NCBI GenBank assembly: GCA_903885375.1
Contig: CAISIK010000141.1
Span: forward strand, 1-64,000
Source of the DNA: an uncultured Pseudomonadota bacterium
Lineage (GTDB): Bacteria > Myxococcota_A > UBA796 > SXON01
Reading direction: 5' to 3'
DNA: 64,000 bases
Both the position numbers and the translations under genes were made by a program. Within the stretch, counting starts at the first letter, position 1, and each line of letters opens with the position of its first letter. Shown one piece after another: positions 15,843-23,394 of this stretch. Under the pieces are notes generated by a model that did not search any database, had not been told where the DNA came from, and was given only the letters and a program-made list of their open reading frames with translations.

Positions 15843-16940
15843 ATGCTGTTGTTTCTCCTCGGATGTGATGCCGGTGCCGACGATACCGACGGGTCCGTCG
15901 GGGAGACCGGCCGCGCCGACACCGCAGAGGGCGACACCGGCGATACGGGCGACTCCGGTCCCACCGACATCCCCGCCGGCCCGGACTGTGATGCGTCGTC
16001 GCTACCGATGGACGAAGCCTACAACGTGGTCGTTGGCCACGTGGTGGAGGGCTCGGCCACCGAGGCGGAGCTGGCCGACCTGCAGCGGCTGGTGGAAGAA
16101 TGGGCGCCGTCGGTCTCCGGCCCGTGGAGCCACGACGTACGGGGGCCCTACGTGGTGGCGGAAGACCTGTCCGTTTCGGGCGGCGGCGATTCCCTCGCGG
16201 CGGCGTCGGTGGCCGACGTGATCCAGCGCGACGACGGCAGCTTCCTCATTTTCTTCGTGGACGGTGATCTGACCGCCATGCTCGCGCAAGCCCGCGCGGG
16301 CGTGCCCTTCCGCACCGGACTGCGCGGCCTCGGTGGGCTGGCCGCCGCGACCTCCCCCGACGGTCGCTCGTGGACGCCGGCCGAGCTGACGGTGGATGTG
16401 GCATTCCCGGCCTACGCGGTGGACCCCGAGGTGGTCCGGGCGGCAGATGGCGGCTTCGTCCTCTACTTCCTCGGTGTTCCTGCCGAGGAGCTGTGCGCCG
16501 ACACCCCCGACCCCTTCGTGGTGCCGGGCGCGCATCGGTTGTATCGAAGTGTGTCATCGGATGGCTTGCACTGGGCGGAGGCCCGGGAGGTGTGGGCCAA
16601 CCCCGACGGCGGGACGGACCCGGCCGTGTGGTGTATCAGTGATACACGTTGTCTCGGATGGTTCTGGGGCGGGATCGGCTCGGTGGATGGTGGTCTCACC
16701 TGGCAGGAGGAGGAGACGCTGGCCTTCGACAGCACCCCGCAGCTCCCCGACGTGGTGCAGGTGGCCGAGGGATGGCGCATGTTCCTGCTCGGCGCCGAGG
16801 GGGTTTCCACCGCGTGGAGCGCGGATGGTTATGCCTTCACGGAGGAAGGGCCGCTCGGTCTTCCTGCGTCGTCTCCTTCGGCGGTGATGGCGGGCGGCAA
16901 GGTGCGGCTATACCTGTCGGGACCTCCTCCCCAGCCCTGA
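15843..16940 (+). CDS. Probable lipoprotein with propeller-like repeats
   Basis: 365 aa, family not recognised. The N-terminus is MLLFLLGCDAG: a hydrophobic stretch of only seven residues before a lipobox-like Cys, then a Thr/Asp/Gly linker (DTAEGDTGDTGDSG). The body has repeated motifs such as LAAATSPDGRSWTPAEL, LYRSVSSDGLHWAEAREVW and GGIGSVDGGLTWQEEE, which resemble the Asp-box or five-bladed-propeller strands of glycosidase-like or sialidase-like proteins. It is probably a surface or periplasmic protein. Its stop overlaps the next start (TGATG), so it is coupled to the DUF5916 gene. Confidence 0.72.
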   Translation: MLLFLLGCDAGADDTDGSVGETGRADTAEGDTGDTGDSGPTDIPAGPDCDASSLPMDEAYNVVVGHVVEGSATEAELADLQRLVEEWAPSVSGPWSHDVRGPYVVAEDLSVSGGGDSLAAASVADVIQRDDGSFLIFFVDGDLTAMLAQARAGVPFRTGLRGLGGLAAATSPDGRSWTPAELTVDVAFPAYAVDPEVVRAADGGFVLYFLGVPAEELCADTPDPFVVPGAHRLYRSVSSDGLHWAEAREVWANPDGGTDPAVWCISDTRCLGWFWGGIGSVDGGLTWQEEETLAFDSTPQLPDVVQVAEGWRMFLLGAEGVSTAWSADGYAFTEEGPLGLPASSPSAVMAGGKVRLYLSGPPPQP

Positions 16941-19009
16941 TGCTCCTGCTCCCATTCGTCAACGACGCGCTCCTCACCCTCGATGGAAAGGCCGACGAGC
17001 CGGGGTGGGCGCAAGCCGTCGAGCTCCCAGACGGCGCGCCGTTCTGGCCCAACGACACCGTGGCCACGGTGGGTTCGCTCCGCGCGCGGGTGCTCACCGA
17101 CGCCCGGAACCTGTACGTGCACTTCGAGGTTGCCGACCCGGAGCCCGAGCTCGTGCGGGCGGGGTTGGGCCGTCGCGACTCGCGGTATGCCGACGACTAC
17201 GTGGGGCTTGAGATCGACCCCGGCGTGGGCGGCCGGCGGAGCTTCCGGTTCGTGAGCAACCCCATGGGCGTGCAGACCGATGGGGTGCACCTCCTCGGCG
17301 AGGCCACCTACGAGGAGGACAACTCCTGGGACGGCTTGTGGTCGTCGGTGGGGCGCCGAACGTCCGCGGGGTGGGAGGTCGAGATGGCCATCCCATGGAG
17401 CACGCTGCAAGTGTCCCGGGAGGCGGGCAAGCTCGGCGTGGCGGTGATCCGGCAGGTTGCGCGCAAGTCCCAGACCTACTCCTGGCCCAAACGGGAGCCG
17501 AGCACGGACGGGTTGCTGTCGCAGGCCACCGCGCAGGGCCCGTCCGGGCTCCCCGCTCGAGTGGGCCTCGAGCTCCTCCCCGAGCTCACCGGCGGCTGGA
17601 GCGACCCGCCGGCCGACACGGGGCGCTTCGGCCTGTTCGGGGTCTCGCCGGGGCTCACGTTGCGCTACGCCCCCAGCGGAAACTTCTCCGCCACGCTCAC
17701 GGGCAATCCGGACTTTTCACAGATCGAGTCTGACTCCTCCCGCATCGAGGTGAACCAGCGATACGCGCAGAGCTACGAGGAGAAGCGTGCCTTCTTCCTC
17801 GATGGCCAGGAGTCCTTCGCCCATCCCTTCCGCGGGATGTATTACACCCGCTCGGTGAATGCGCCGCTCTACGGAGCGAGGCTCGACGGCAAGGCGGGCG
17901 GACTGTCGGTCTCCGGCATGCACGCCCTCGACATGGCGCCGCCCCCATCGGTGAACGAGGGCGGAGGGTGGACGGAAGCGCAGCTCGCCGGGCACGCCGC
18001 GCTCGCCACCGTGGCCCGCACCCAGTACGCCACCTCCAACGGGAGCTCGGTTGGGCTCCTGCTTTCGGATCGGACGGTGGTCGACACGAACCTCTCCAAC
18101 CGGGTGGCGGGGGTGGATGGCAGCGTGCGGGTGGGCCGGAACTTCTCGGTGGATGGCTCACTGGTGGGTTCGGCCACGACGTTCACCGAGGGTGAGGCGG
18201 AACGTCTCGCGCCGGCCGGCTCGCTTTCCGGCTCCTGGGAGAGCGACACCGTCTACGTGGCGGCCCGGGGCGTGGCGATCGGCGAGGAGTTCCGGCAGGA
18301 GAATGGCTTCGTGACGCAGTCCGACGTGGCAGGCGGTGCGGCCGAGGCGCACTACCAGTTCCACCCCGGCGGCATCCTCCCCATGCTGTCGGTGGAGCCC
18401 ACCGATGGGTGGGCCTTCTTCGATCTGGCGGGTGTTCCCCGCGAGCGGGCCTGGGATCCGAGCGTCTGGGCACAGTTCGAGGATGGAACCTTCCTCAAGC
18501 TGGACGGGCGCGTGGCCGGTGAGGCCTTCGCCGGGGAGTGGGTGGACTACGCGCGCGCCGAGCTCTACGCCAACACCTCGGTGGGTGAGTGGTTGAGGTT
18601 GGAGGCCGAGGTGAACGCGGGTACCTCGCCGTTCTACGACCCCGCGCACCCCCGGGCGGGCGTGCTTCAGGAGGGCGAGCTCGGCCTGCAACTCCAGCCG
18701 ACCTCCTGGCTGCTGCTGGAGGTTTCGCCCGGGGTGGCGCACATGACGGAGCTCACCGGCGAGGAGATGTTTCTCGCCTGGACCGGCCGGGCGCGCCTGG
18801 AAGCCTTCGTGAGCCGGCGGGCGTGGGTGCGCCTCGTGGCCGATACCCAGGGTCAGGCCGACGCCCTCGACTCCTGGCGGCTGGAGCCGCTGTTCGCCTA
18901 CGAGTGGACGCCCGGTCGCGCGGTGTACCTCGGCGGGAGCTACGGGCAGGAGGAGGAGGTGGCGAGCTGGGGGGTGTTCGCCAAGGCAAGCTGGCGATTC
19001 CTGCTCTGA
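16940..19009 (+). CDS. DUF5916-type outer-membrane protein with CBM9-like N-terminus
   Basis: 689 aa from ATG 16940, which overlaps the preceding stop. The N-terminal 190 residues match the carbohydrate-binding-like domain found in DUF5916 proteins (LDGKADEPGWAQAVEL, ARVLTDARNLYVHFEV, WEVEMAIPWSTLQ). The rest is strand-rich with NPDFSQIESDSSRIEVNQRY, FFLDGQESFAHP and a C-terminal Phe/Leu-ended strand (KASWRFLL), consistent with a beta-barrel. No standard signal peptide is visible before VNDALLTLDG; only MLLLLPF precedes it. Function is unknown for the family. Confidence 0.8.
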   Translation: MLLLPFVNDALLTLDGKADEPGWAQAVELPDGAPFWPNDTVATVGSLRARVLTDARNLYVHFEVADPEPELVRAGLGRRDSRYADDYVGLEIDPGVGGRRSFRFVSNPMGVQTDGVHLLGEATYEEDNSWDGLWSSVGRRTSAGWEVEMAIPWSTLQVSREAGKLGVAVIRQVARKSQTYSWPKREPSTDGLLSQATAQGPSGLPARVGLELLPELTGGWSDPPADTGRFGLFGVSPGLTLRYAPSGNFSATLTGNPDFSQIESDSSRIEVNQRYAQSYEEKRAFFLDGQESFAHPFRGMYYTRSVNAPLYGARLDGKAGGLSVSGMHALDMAPPPSVNEGGGWTEAQLAGHAALATVARTQYATSNGSSVGLLLSDRTVVDTNLSNRVAGVDGSVRVGRNFSVDGSLVGSATTFTEGEAERLAPAGSLSGSWESDTVYVAARGVAIGEEFRQENGFVTQSDVAGGAAEAHYQFHPGGILPMLSVEPTDGWAFFDLAGVPRERAWDPSVWAQFEDGTFLKLDGRVAGEAFAGEWVDYARAELYANTSVGEWLRLEAEVNAGTSPFYDPAHPRAGVLQEGELGLQLQPTSWLLLEVSPGVAHMTELTGEEMFLAWTGRARLEAFVSRRAWVRLVADTQGQADALDSWRLEPLFAYEWTPGRAVYLGGSYGQEEEVASWGVFAKASWRFLL

Positions 19010-19014
19010 GCGAG

Positions 19015-19812
19015 CTACCGCCGGGGCTCGCGCAGGTAGGCGACCTGGTACACCCCCGCCACGAGCAGGGTGCCGCCGAGCAGGTTGCCCACGGTGACCC
19101 ACAGCAGGTTCCTCAAGATGCCCGCGAGCGGCACGGCCGTGGGGTCGAGGAGCGCGCCGTACGGCAGAAAGAACAGGTTGGCGATGGAGTGCTCGAACCC
19201 CATCGCCACGAACGCCGCCACCGGGAAGACGATGGCCACCACCTTGTCCACCACGCTGCGCCCCGCCATCGCCAGCCACACGGCGAGGCAGACGAGCCCG
19301 TTGCAGAGCACCCCGAGCGCGACGAGCGCGAGGGGCTCCAGACCGGTCTTGTGAACGGCCACCGCCACCAGCGTGGCGCCGACCGCGCCCTTCGCCAGCG
19401 TGTGCACGCCCCCCAGCCAGGCGAGCGCCACCGTGCCCAGCGCGCCAACCGCGTTGCCGGCGTATACGATCGCCCAATTGCGCACCACTTCGCGGAAGCG
19501 GAGCTGTCCGGAGGCCCACGCCATCGCCATGAGGTTGTTCCCTGTGAACAGCTCGGCGCCGGCTACCACCACGAGGATGAGCCCGAGGCTGAAGACCCCG
19601 CCGGCGAGCAGGCGGGTGGGGCCGAAGCCCAGCTCCGAACCGGTGCTCACTACGCTCGCAGCCAGCGCCCCGAGTCCGATGAAGGCACCGGCCAGCACGG
19701 CGAGCACCACGGTGCCGAGCAGATCGCGGCGGGCCTTGACCACCCCCACGTCGCGTACCCGCGCGGCGATCTCGAGGGGACTGTAGGCGTCGGGACCAGC
19801 TTCGTTCAACAT
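19015..19812 (-). CDS. Formate/nitrite transporter (FNT) family channel
   Basis: About 265 aa from ATG 19812, with six predicted membrane helices. FNT channels pass formate, nitrite, hydrosulfide or similar anions across the inner membrane. Seen: VVAGAELFTGNNLMAMAWAS, VVRNWAIVYAGNAVGA, VLCNGLVCLAVWLAMAGRS and GFEHSIANLFFLP, all family hallmarks. A longer start at 19854 exists, but the extra 14 codons have unusually poor third-position GC. Specificity among focA, nirC and fdhC types cannot be read. It is convergent with the DUF5916 gene. Confidence 0.9.
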   Translation of the reverse strand: MLNEAGPDAYSPLEIAARVRDVGVVKARRDLLGTVVLAVLAGAFIGLGALAASVVSTGSELGFGPTRLLAGGVFSLGLILVVVAGAELFTGNNLMAMAWASGQLRFREVVRNWAIVYAGNAVGALGTVALAWLGGVHTLAKGAVGATLVAVAVHKTGLEPLALVALGVLCNGLVCLAVWLAMAGRSVVDKVVAIVFPVAAFVAMGFEHSIANLFFLPYGALLDPTAVPLAGILRNLLWVTVGNLLGGTLLVAGVYQVAYLREPRR

Positions 19813-19939
19813 GCCGATCCGGGGTGCAAGAGCGATGCCACCGGGAAGCGGCATTCCGCGGGGCCGGAATCAAGGGAGGGGGTGGGTTGGCCCACTCCGG
19901 CCCGGGGCCTGTGCACGCTCGCCCGTGGCGAGCTCCGCC

Positions 19940-20599
19940 TCAACGGTCGCGGGGCTGCCGGGCCACGTCGACCACGGCCTCGGCGTAGGCCATGGCGGCT
20001 GCCTCGCAGGCGGGCAGATCACCGGCCAGCCATGCGGCCGTGAAGTTGGTCTCGGTCGGCGGCGGAAAGGCCTTGAGCAGCCGCACGTCGGCCGACTTCA
20101 GCGCGAAGTCCAGCGCGAGGGTGCCTTCGAGCGGGGGCGCCACGAGGTAGGCCATCGGCTCCCCCGGACGGAGGCCGGCCTGGGCGCTCAGGTAGTGGCC
20201 GAGCGAGGCGATCACGTGGGGGAATACGGCGATGCTGCTGTCGGCGTTGGCGCCGTAAAAGCAGGCGTCGTGCGCGAGGGTTTGCAGGATGGCGTCGAGC
20301 GCGCTGTCGATCTCGGACGGGTCGTCGCTGGCGATGACACCGAGGATTTCGCCGGAGAGCGGCCCGCTCTGGTGCTTGCTACCCGCGTAGAAGCTCCGAG
20401 CGTACACCACATCCACCCGGGCGTGCTTGGTGGCCTCGTCGAGCGCCACGTAGGTGGGATCGTCCTGATCCACGGTGATGAGGCCCAGCGAGCGGTGCCG
20501 CTCGGGGTCGGCGCCATAGGCCCGCAGGAGCGCAGGGTCCGCGCCGGGGATGCGGCGGACGGCGAGGACACGGGGGAGCAGGGCTTCGAGAACCGGCAT
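19940..20599 (-). CDS. eutL: Ethanolamine utilization microcompartment shell protein EutL
   Basis: 219 aa. EutL is a tandem-BMC trimeric shell protein with a gated pore. Landmarks: SLGLITVDQDDPTYVALDEATKHARVDVVY in pieces (SLGLITVDQDDPTYVA; DEATKHARVDVVYARSFYAG), GEILGVIASDDPSE, EPMAYLVAPPLEGTLALDFA, LKSADVRLLKAFPPPTETNF and AWLAGDLPACEAAAMAYAEA. It is translationally coupled to eutC (TGATG at 20599). No hexameric or pentameric shell protein (EutM, EutK, EutN) is present in the window, so a complete compartment cannot be inferred here. Confidence 0.95.
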   Translation of the reverse strand: MPVLEALLPRVLAVRRIPGADPALLRAYGADPERHRSLGLITVDQDDPTYVALDEATKHARVDVVYARSFYAGSKHQSGPLSGEILGVIASDDPSEIDSALDAILQTLAHDACFYGANADSSIAVFPHVIASLGHYLSAQAGLRPGEPMAYLVAPPLEGTLALDFALKSADVRLLKAFPPPTETNFTAAWLAGDLPACEAAAMAYAEAVVDVARQPRDR

Positions 20600-21522
20600 C
20601 AGCCCTCCACGAGGCGGGTTCGCACCTGGGGAGCCCGGTAGCCGCCCCGGGCGGCCTCGCCGAGCTCGGCGGCGCGTGGGGAAAGATCGAGGTGGACCCC
20701 ACTGGTCTTCTGCTCCAGCATCAGCTGGGCCATCACCGCGAGGCGGCGGGCGGCATCCACGGGAGGAGTCCCCCGATTGTGGATGTTCGACATCATGTTT
20801 CGCTGCCCGTCGGTGTTGCCCACCTTCGGGCCGTACACGAGGTAGGCGCTGAGGCCATCGCCCGTACCGAGTCCCGGGCGCTCGCCGAGGAGGATGACGG
20901 CCACCTTCGCCCGCGCGAGCTCGCCGATCTCATCCTCGAGCCACACCCGCGCGTGGCGGGCGCACACCGGCGTGCCGGTGGAGAAGCCGCGCTTCTCGCA
21001 CTCGGCGATGAACGCGGACATCAGCGCCGGACCCGCGCCCTGCGTGGCCACGGCGCTCAGCCCATCGGCCAGGATCGGCTGCACATCCACTTCCTTGCGG
21101 CAGGTGGCCGCCCAACGCTCGGCGCTCTCTGGGGCGAGGCGGCGGCCGAGGTCGGGGCGGAGGAGGAACTCCCGATGGGAAGTCACCCGTGAACCAAGTG
21201 ATACATACCCCTGCGCCACGGCCCATTCTTCGGGGAGCTCCGTGGCTACGGCGCCGTGCGCCACGGCCAGCTCCGCCTGGAACTGGAGGACGACGTCGGT
21301 GGCGTAGCGCGTACCGACCGAGCCGATCCCCACGAGCGCCGTGGTGTGTGCGGCCGCGAGGTCGGCGAGCCGGCTGCGCCGGCTGGGGGAGGGGAACACC
21401 CGTTGGGGAGGCAGCTCGACGGGCGGGAGCGGCGCCCGCGGCGGCATGGGGTCGTCCTCGCCGAGCTGCCGGCGGAGCTGGGCCACGAGGTCGCGCGTGC
21501 GGGAGAGCGGACGAAGGCTCAT
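20599..21522 (-). CDS. eutC: Ethanolamine ammonia-lyase small subunit EutC
   Basis: 307 aa. It is the small subunit of the adenosylcobalamin-dependent enzyme that converts ethanolamine to acetaldehyde and ammonia. Seen: LADLAAAHTTALVGIGSVGTRY in part, REFLLRPDLGRRL, VQPILADGLSAVAT, VILLGERPGLGTGDGLSAYL, NMMSNIHNRGTPP and the cobalamin-site surroundings typical of EutC. The ATG at 21522 overlaps the eutB stop (ATGA) and its stop overlaps the eutL start, so all three genes form one tight operon. Confidence 0.96.
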   Translation of the reverse strand: MSLRPLSRTRDLVAQLRRQLGEDDPMPPRAPLPPVELPPQRVFPSPSRRSRLADLAAAHTTALVGIGSVGTRYATDVVLQFQAELAVAHGAVATELPEEWAVAQGYVSLGSRVTSHREFLLRPDLGRRLAPESAERWAATCRKEVDVQPILADGLSAVATQGAGPALMSAFIAECEKRGFSTGTPVCARHARVWLEDEIGELARAKVAVILLGERPGLGTGDGLSAYLVYGPKVGNTDGQRNMMSNIHNRGTPPVDAARRLAVMAQLMLEQKTSGVHLDLSPRAAELGEAARGGYRAPQVRTRLVEG

Positions 21523-22880
21523 CGCAGCACCGAGACATCGCCGAGGCGGGGGCCGGGCGTGTGACCCGAGGAGATGCCCACGGAGGCGAGCCAGGCATCG
21601 AACTCGGGGGCTGGCGCCTTCCTCACCAGCGAGCGCACGGTGGGCACGTCGTGGAACGAGGTGCTCTGGTAGTTGAGCATGATGTCGTCGCCGACCGGCA
21701 TGCTCATCAAGTAGGTGCAGCCGGCGGCCCCGAGCAGCACCTTCAACGACTCCAGTTCATCCTGCGACATCTTTGCGTGATACGTGAAACATGCATCACA
21801 GCCCATGGGCAGGCCCATGAGCTTGCCCATGAAGTGATCCTCGAGGCCGGCGCGGGTGATCTGCGGCCCATCCTCGAGGTACTCGGGGCCGATGAAGCCC
21901 ACGACGGTGTTCACCAGGAAGGGTTTGAATCGCCGGGCGAAGCCGTAGCAGCGGGCTTCGAGGGTGACCTGATCGGCGCCGTGGTGGGCATCGCTCGAGA
22001 GGGCGTTGCCCTGCCCCGTCTCGAAGTACATGAAGTTGGGACCAGCGCTGTTCTTGAGGCGCCGCATCTTGTCGTAGGCCTCGTCCATCAGCGACACATT
22101 GATACCAAAGGCACGATTACCGGCTTCGGTCCCGCTGAAGCTCTGGAACATGAGGTCCATCGGGCAGTCGAGGTCGAGCGCCTTCATCTGCACCGTGACG
22201 TGGCTGAGCACACACTGCTGCGTGGGGATGCCGTTGCGCGTGCGCAGGGTGTGGATGGCCCGCAGGATTTCTGCGGTGCTCTCGGGCGTGTCGGTGGCCG
22301 GGTTGATGCCGATGACGGCATCCCCGCAGCCGTAGCTCAGCCCCTCGCGGGCGCTGTAGAGGATGCCTTCCACATCATCGGTGGGGTGGTTGGGCTGGAG
22401 CCGCGAGGAGAGGGTGCCCGCCAGCCCGAGGGTGTTGTTGCAGCGCACCACGACCTCGCACTTGGCGCCCACCACCATGAGGTCGAGGTTCGACATGAGC
22501 TTGCAGGCCGCCGCCGCCATTTCGGGCGTGAGGCCGGGGGCCACGCTGCGCAGGACCGCCCCGGTGGTCTTCGGCTCCAGGAGCCACTCGCGGAACTGCC
22601 CCACGGTGAGGTGCTTGACCGCCGCGTACGCGCCCTCGTCGAGGTTGTCCTCCACCAGCCGGGTGAGCTCGTCCAGCTCGTAGGGCACCACCGGGTTGGC
22701 GCGGAGGTCGGCGAGCGTGAGCTGGGCCAGCGTGGCACGGGCGGCCACCCGCTCCACCGGCTCCCGCGCGGATAGGCCCGCGAGGTCATCGCCCGACTTC
22801 GGCGGGTTGGCCTTCGCCAACACCTCGCGCACCGAGGAGAAGGTGTAGGTCACGCCTCGGATGGTGGCCTGGAGCTTCAT
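21519..22880 (-). CDS. eutB: Ethanolamine ammonia-lyase large subunit EutB
   Basis: 453 aa, full length. Catalytic subunit holding the substrate and most of the B12 site. Seen: TYTFSSVREVLAKANPPKSGDDLAGL in parts, EDNLDEGAYAAVKHLTVGQF, CNNTLGLAGTLSSRLQPNHP, DAVIGINPATDTPES, IPTQQCVLSHVTVQM, MYFETGQGNALSSDAHHG, GFIGPEYLEDG and GMGCDACFTYH-like LPMGCDACFTYHAK. First gene of the eutBCL operon. The 50 bp to the divergent gene at 22931 is far too short for a B12 riboswitch, and no reactivase (eutA) or aldehyde dehydrogenase gene is nearby. Confidence 0.97.
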   Translation of the reverse strand: MKLQATIRGVTYTFSSVREVLAKANPPKSGDDLAGLSAREPVERVAARATLAQLTLADLRANPVVPYELDELTRLVEDNLDEGAYAAVKHLTVGQFREWLLEPKTTGAVLRSVAPGLTPEMAAAACKLMSNLDLMVVGAKCEVVVRCNNTLGLAGTLSSRLQPNHPTDDVEGILYSAREGLSYGCGDAVIGINPATDTPESTAEILRAIHTLRTRNGIPTQQCVLSHVTVQMKALDLDCPMDLMFQSFSGTEAGNRAFGINVSLMDEAYDKMRRLKNSAGPNFMYFETGQGNALSSDAHHGADQVTLEARCYGFARRFKPFLVNTVVGFIGPEYLEDGPQITRAGLEDHFMGKLMGLPMGCDACFTYHAKMSQDELESLKVLLGAAGCTYLMSMPVGDDIMLNYQSTSFHDVPTVRSLVRKAPAPEFDAWLASVGISSGHTPGPRLGDVSVLR

Positions 22881-22930
22881 GCAGCCGCCTGCCTATCCGA
22901 AATCCCGCCGCCGGGCGTTGGCAGGAAGGG

Positions 22931-23365
22931 ATGACGCCCGCAGTGCCGCCGCCCGATCCCGCAGCACGCCGCGGGGCGGCGCTCACCTTTGCGGTGGTCT
23001 GGTCGGTCGTGCTGGTGCTCGTGGCGCTGATCACGCGCGAGTTGGCGTACGTCTGTTTCGTGCCTCCGCCGCTCTCGCTGCTCGATGTGCTCCTCGGCGG
23101 CCTCCGCAGCCGCGCTCCGGATGGGGGCGACTTCGCGGCACGCGGGCGCGAGGTGCGGGCGTTTGCCGATACCCACCCGGGAACGCGGGTGGTTTGGGCG
23201 GGCTACCCGAGCGAGACGATGGCCGACGGGCGCCACCTCGCCGACGAGCGCGCCGCCTTCGGCATCCCTGCGGAGTCGCTCGACCTCCACGGTGCGTGGC
23301 TCCCGGCCGACCTGCACTGGACCCCGACCGGAACCGAGGCCGTGGCGGCGCAGCTCTGCCCCTGA
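22931..23365 (+). CDS. Small membrane-anchored protein with SGNH-like C-terminal tail
   Basis: 144 aa, not recognised. One membrane span (about 14-38, ALTFAVVWSVVLVLVALITR) precedes a soluble part that ends DLHWTPTGTEAVAAQL. That tail resembles the catalytic D-x-H-W-x-P-x-G block of AlgJ/AlgX-type SGNH hydrolases. The GDS nucleophile block is missing, so it is either a truncated SGNH enzyme or a domain remnant. An AGGAAGG-like sequence precedes the ATG. It is divergent from eutB. Confidence 0.6.
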   Translation: MTPAVPPPDPAARRGAALTFAVVWSVVLVLVALITRELAYVCFVPPPLSLLDVLLGGLRSRAPDGGDFAARGREVRAFADTHPGTRVVWAGYPSETMADGRHLADERAAFGIPAESLDLHGAWLPADLHWTPTGTEAVAAQLCP

Positions 23366-23394
23366 GCACCGCGCGTCGAGATAGGCACGATGCC

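Noticed and set aside
22881-22930. Possible cobalamin riboswitch in front of eutB
   Set aside because: Only 50 bp separate eutB from the divergent gene, too short for the riboswitch, and no B12-box motif is visible.
22931-23365. Reading the small protein as a full SGNH hydrolase
   Set aside because: Only the C-terminal Asp-His block is recognisable; the GDS and GxND blocks are missing.
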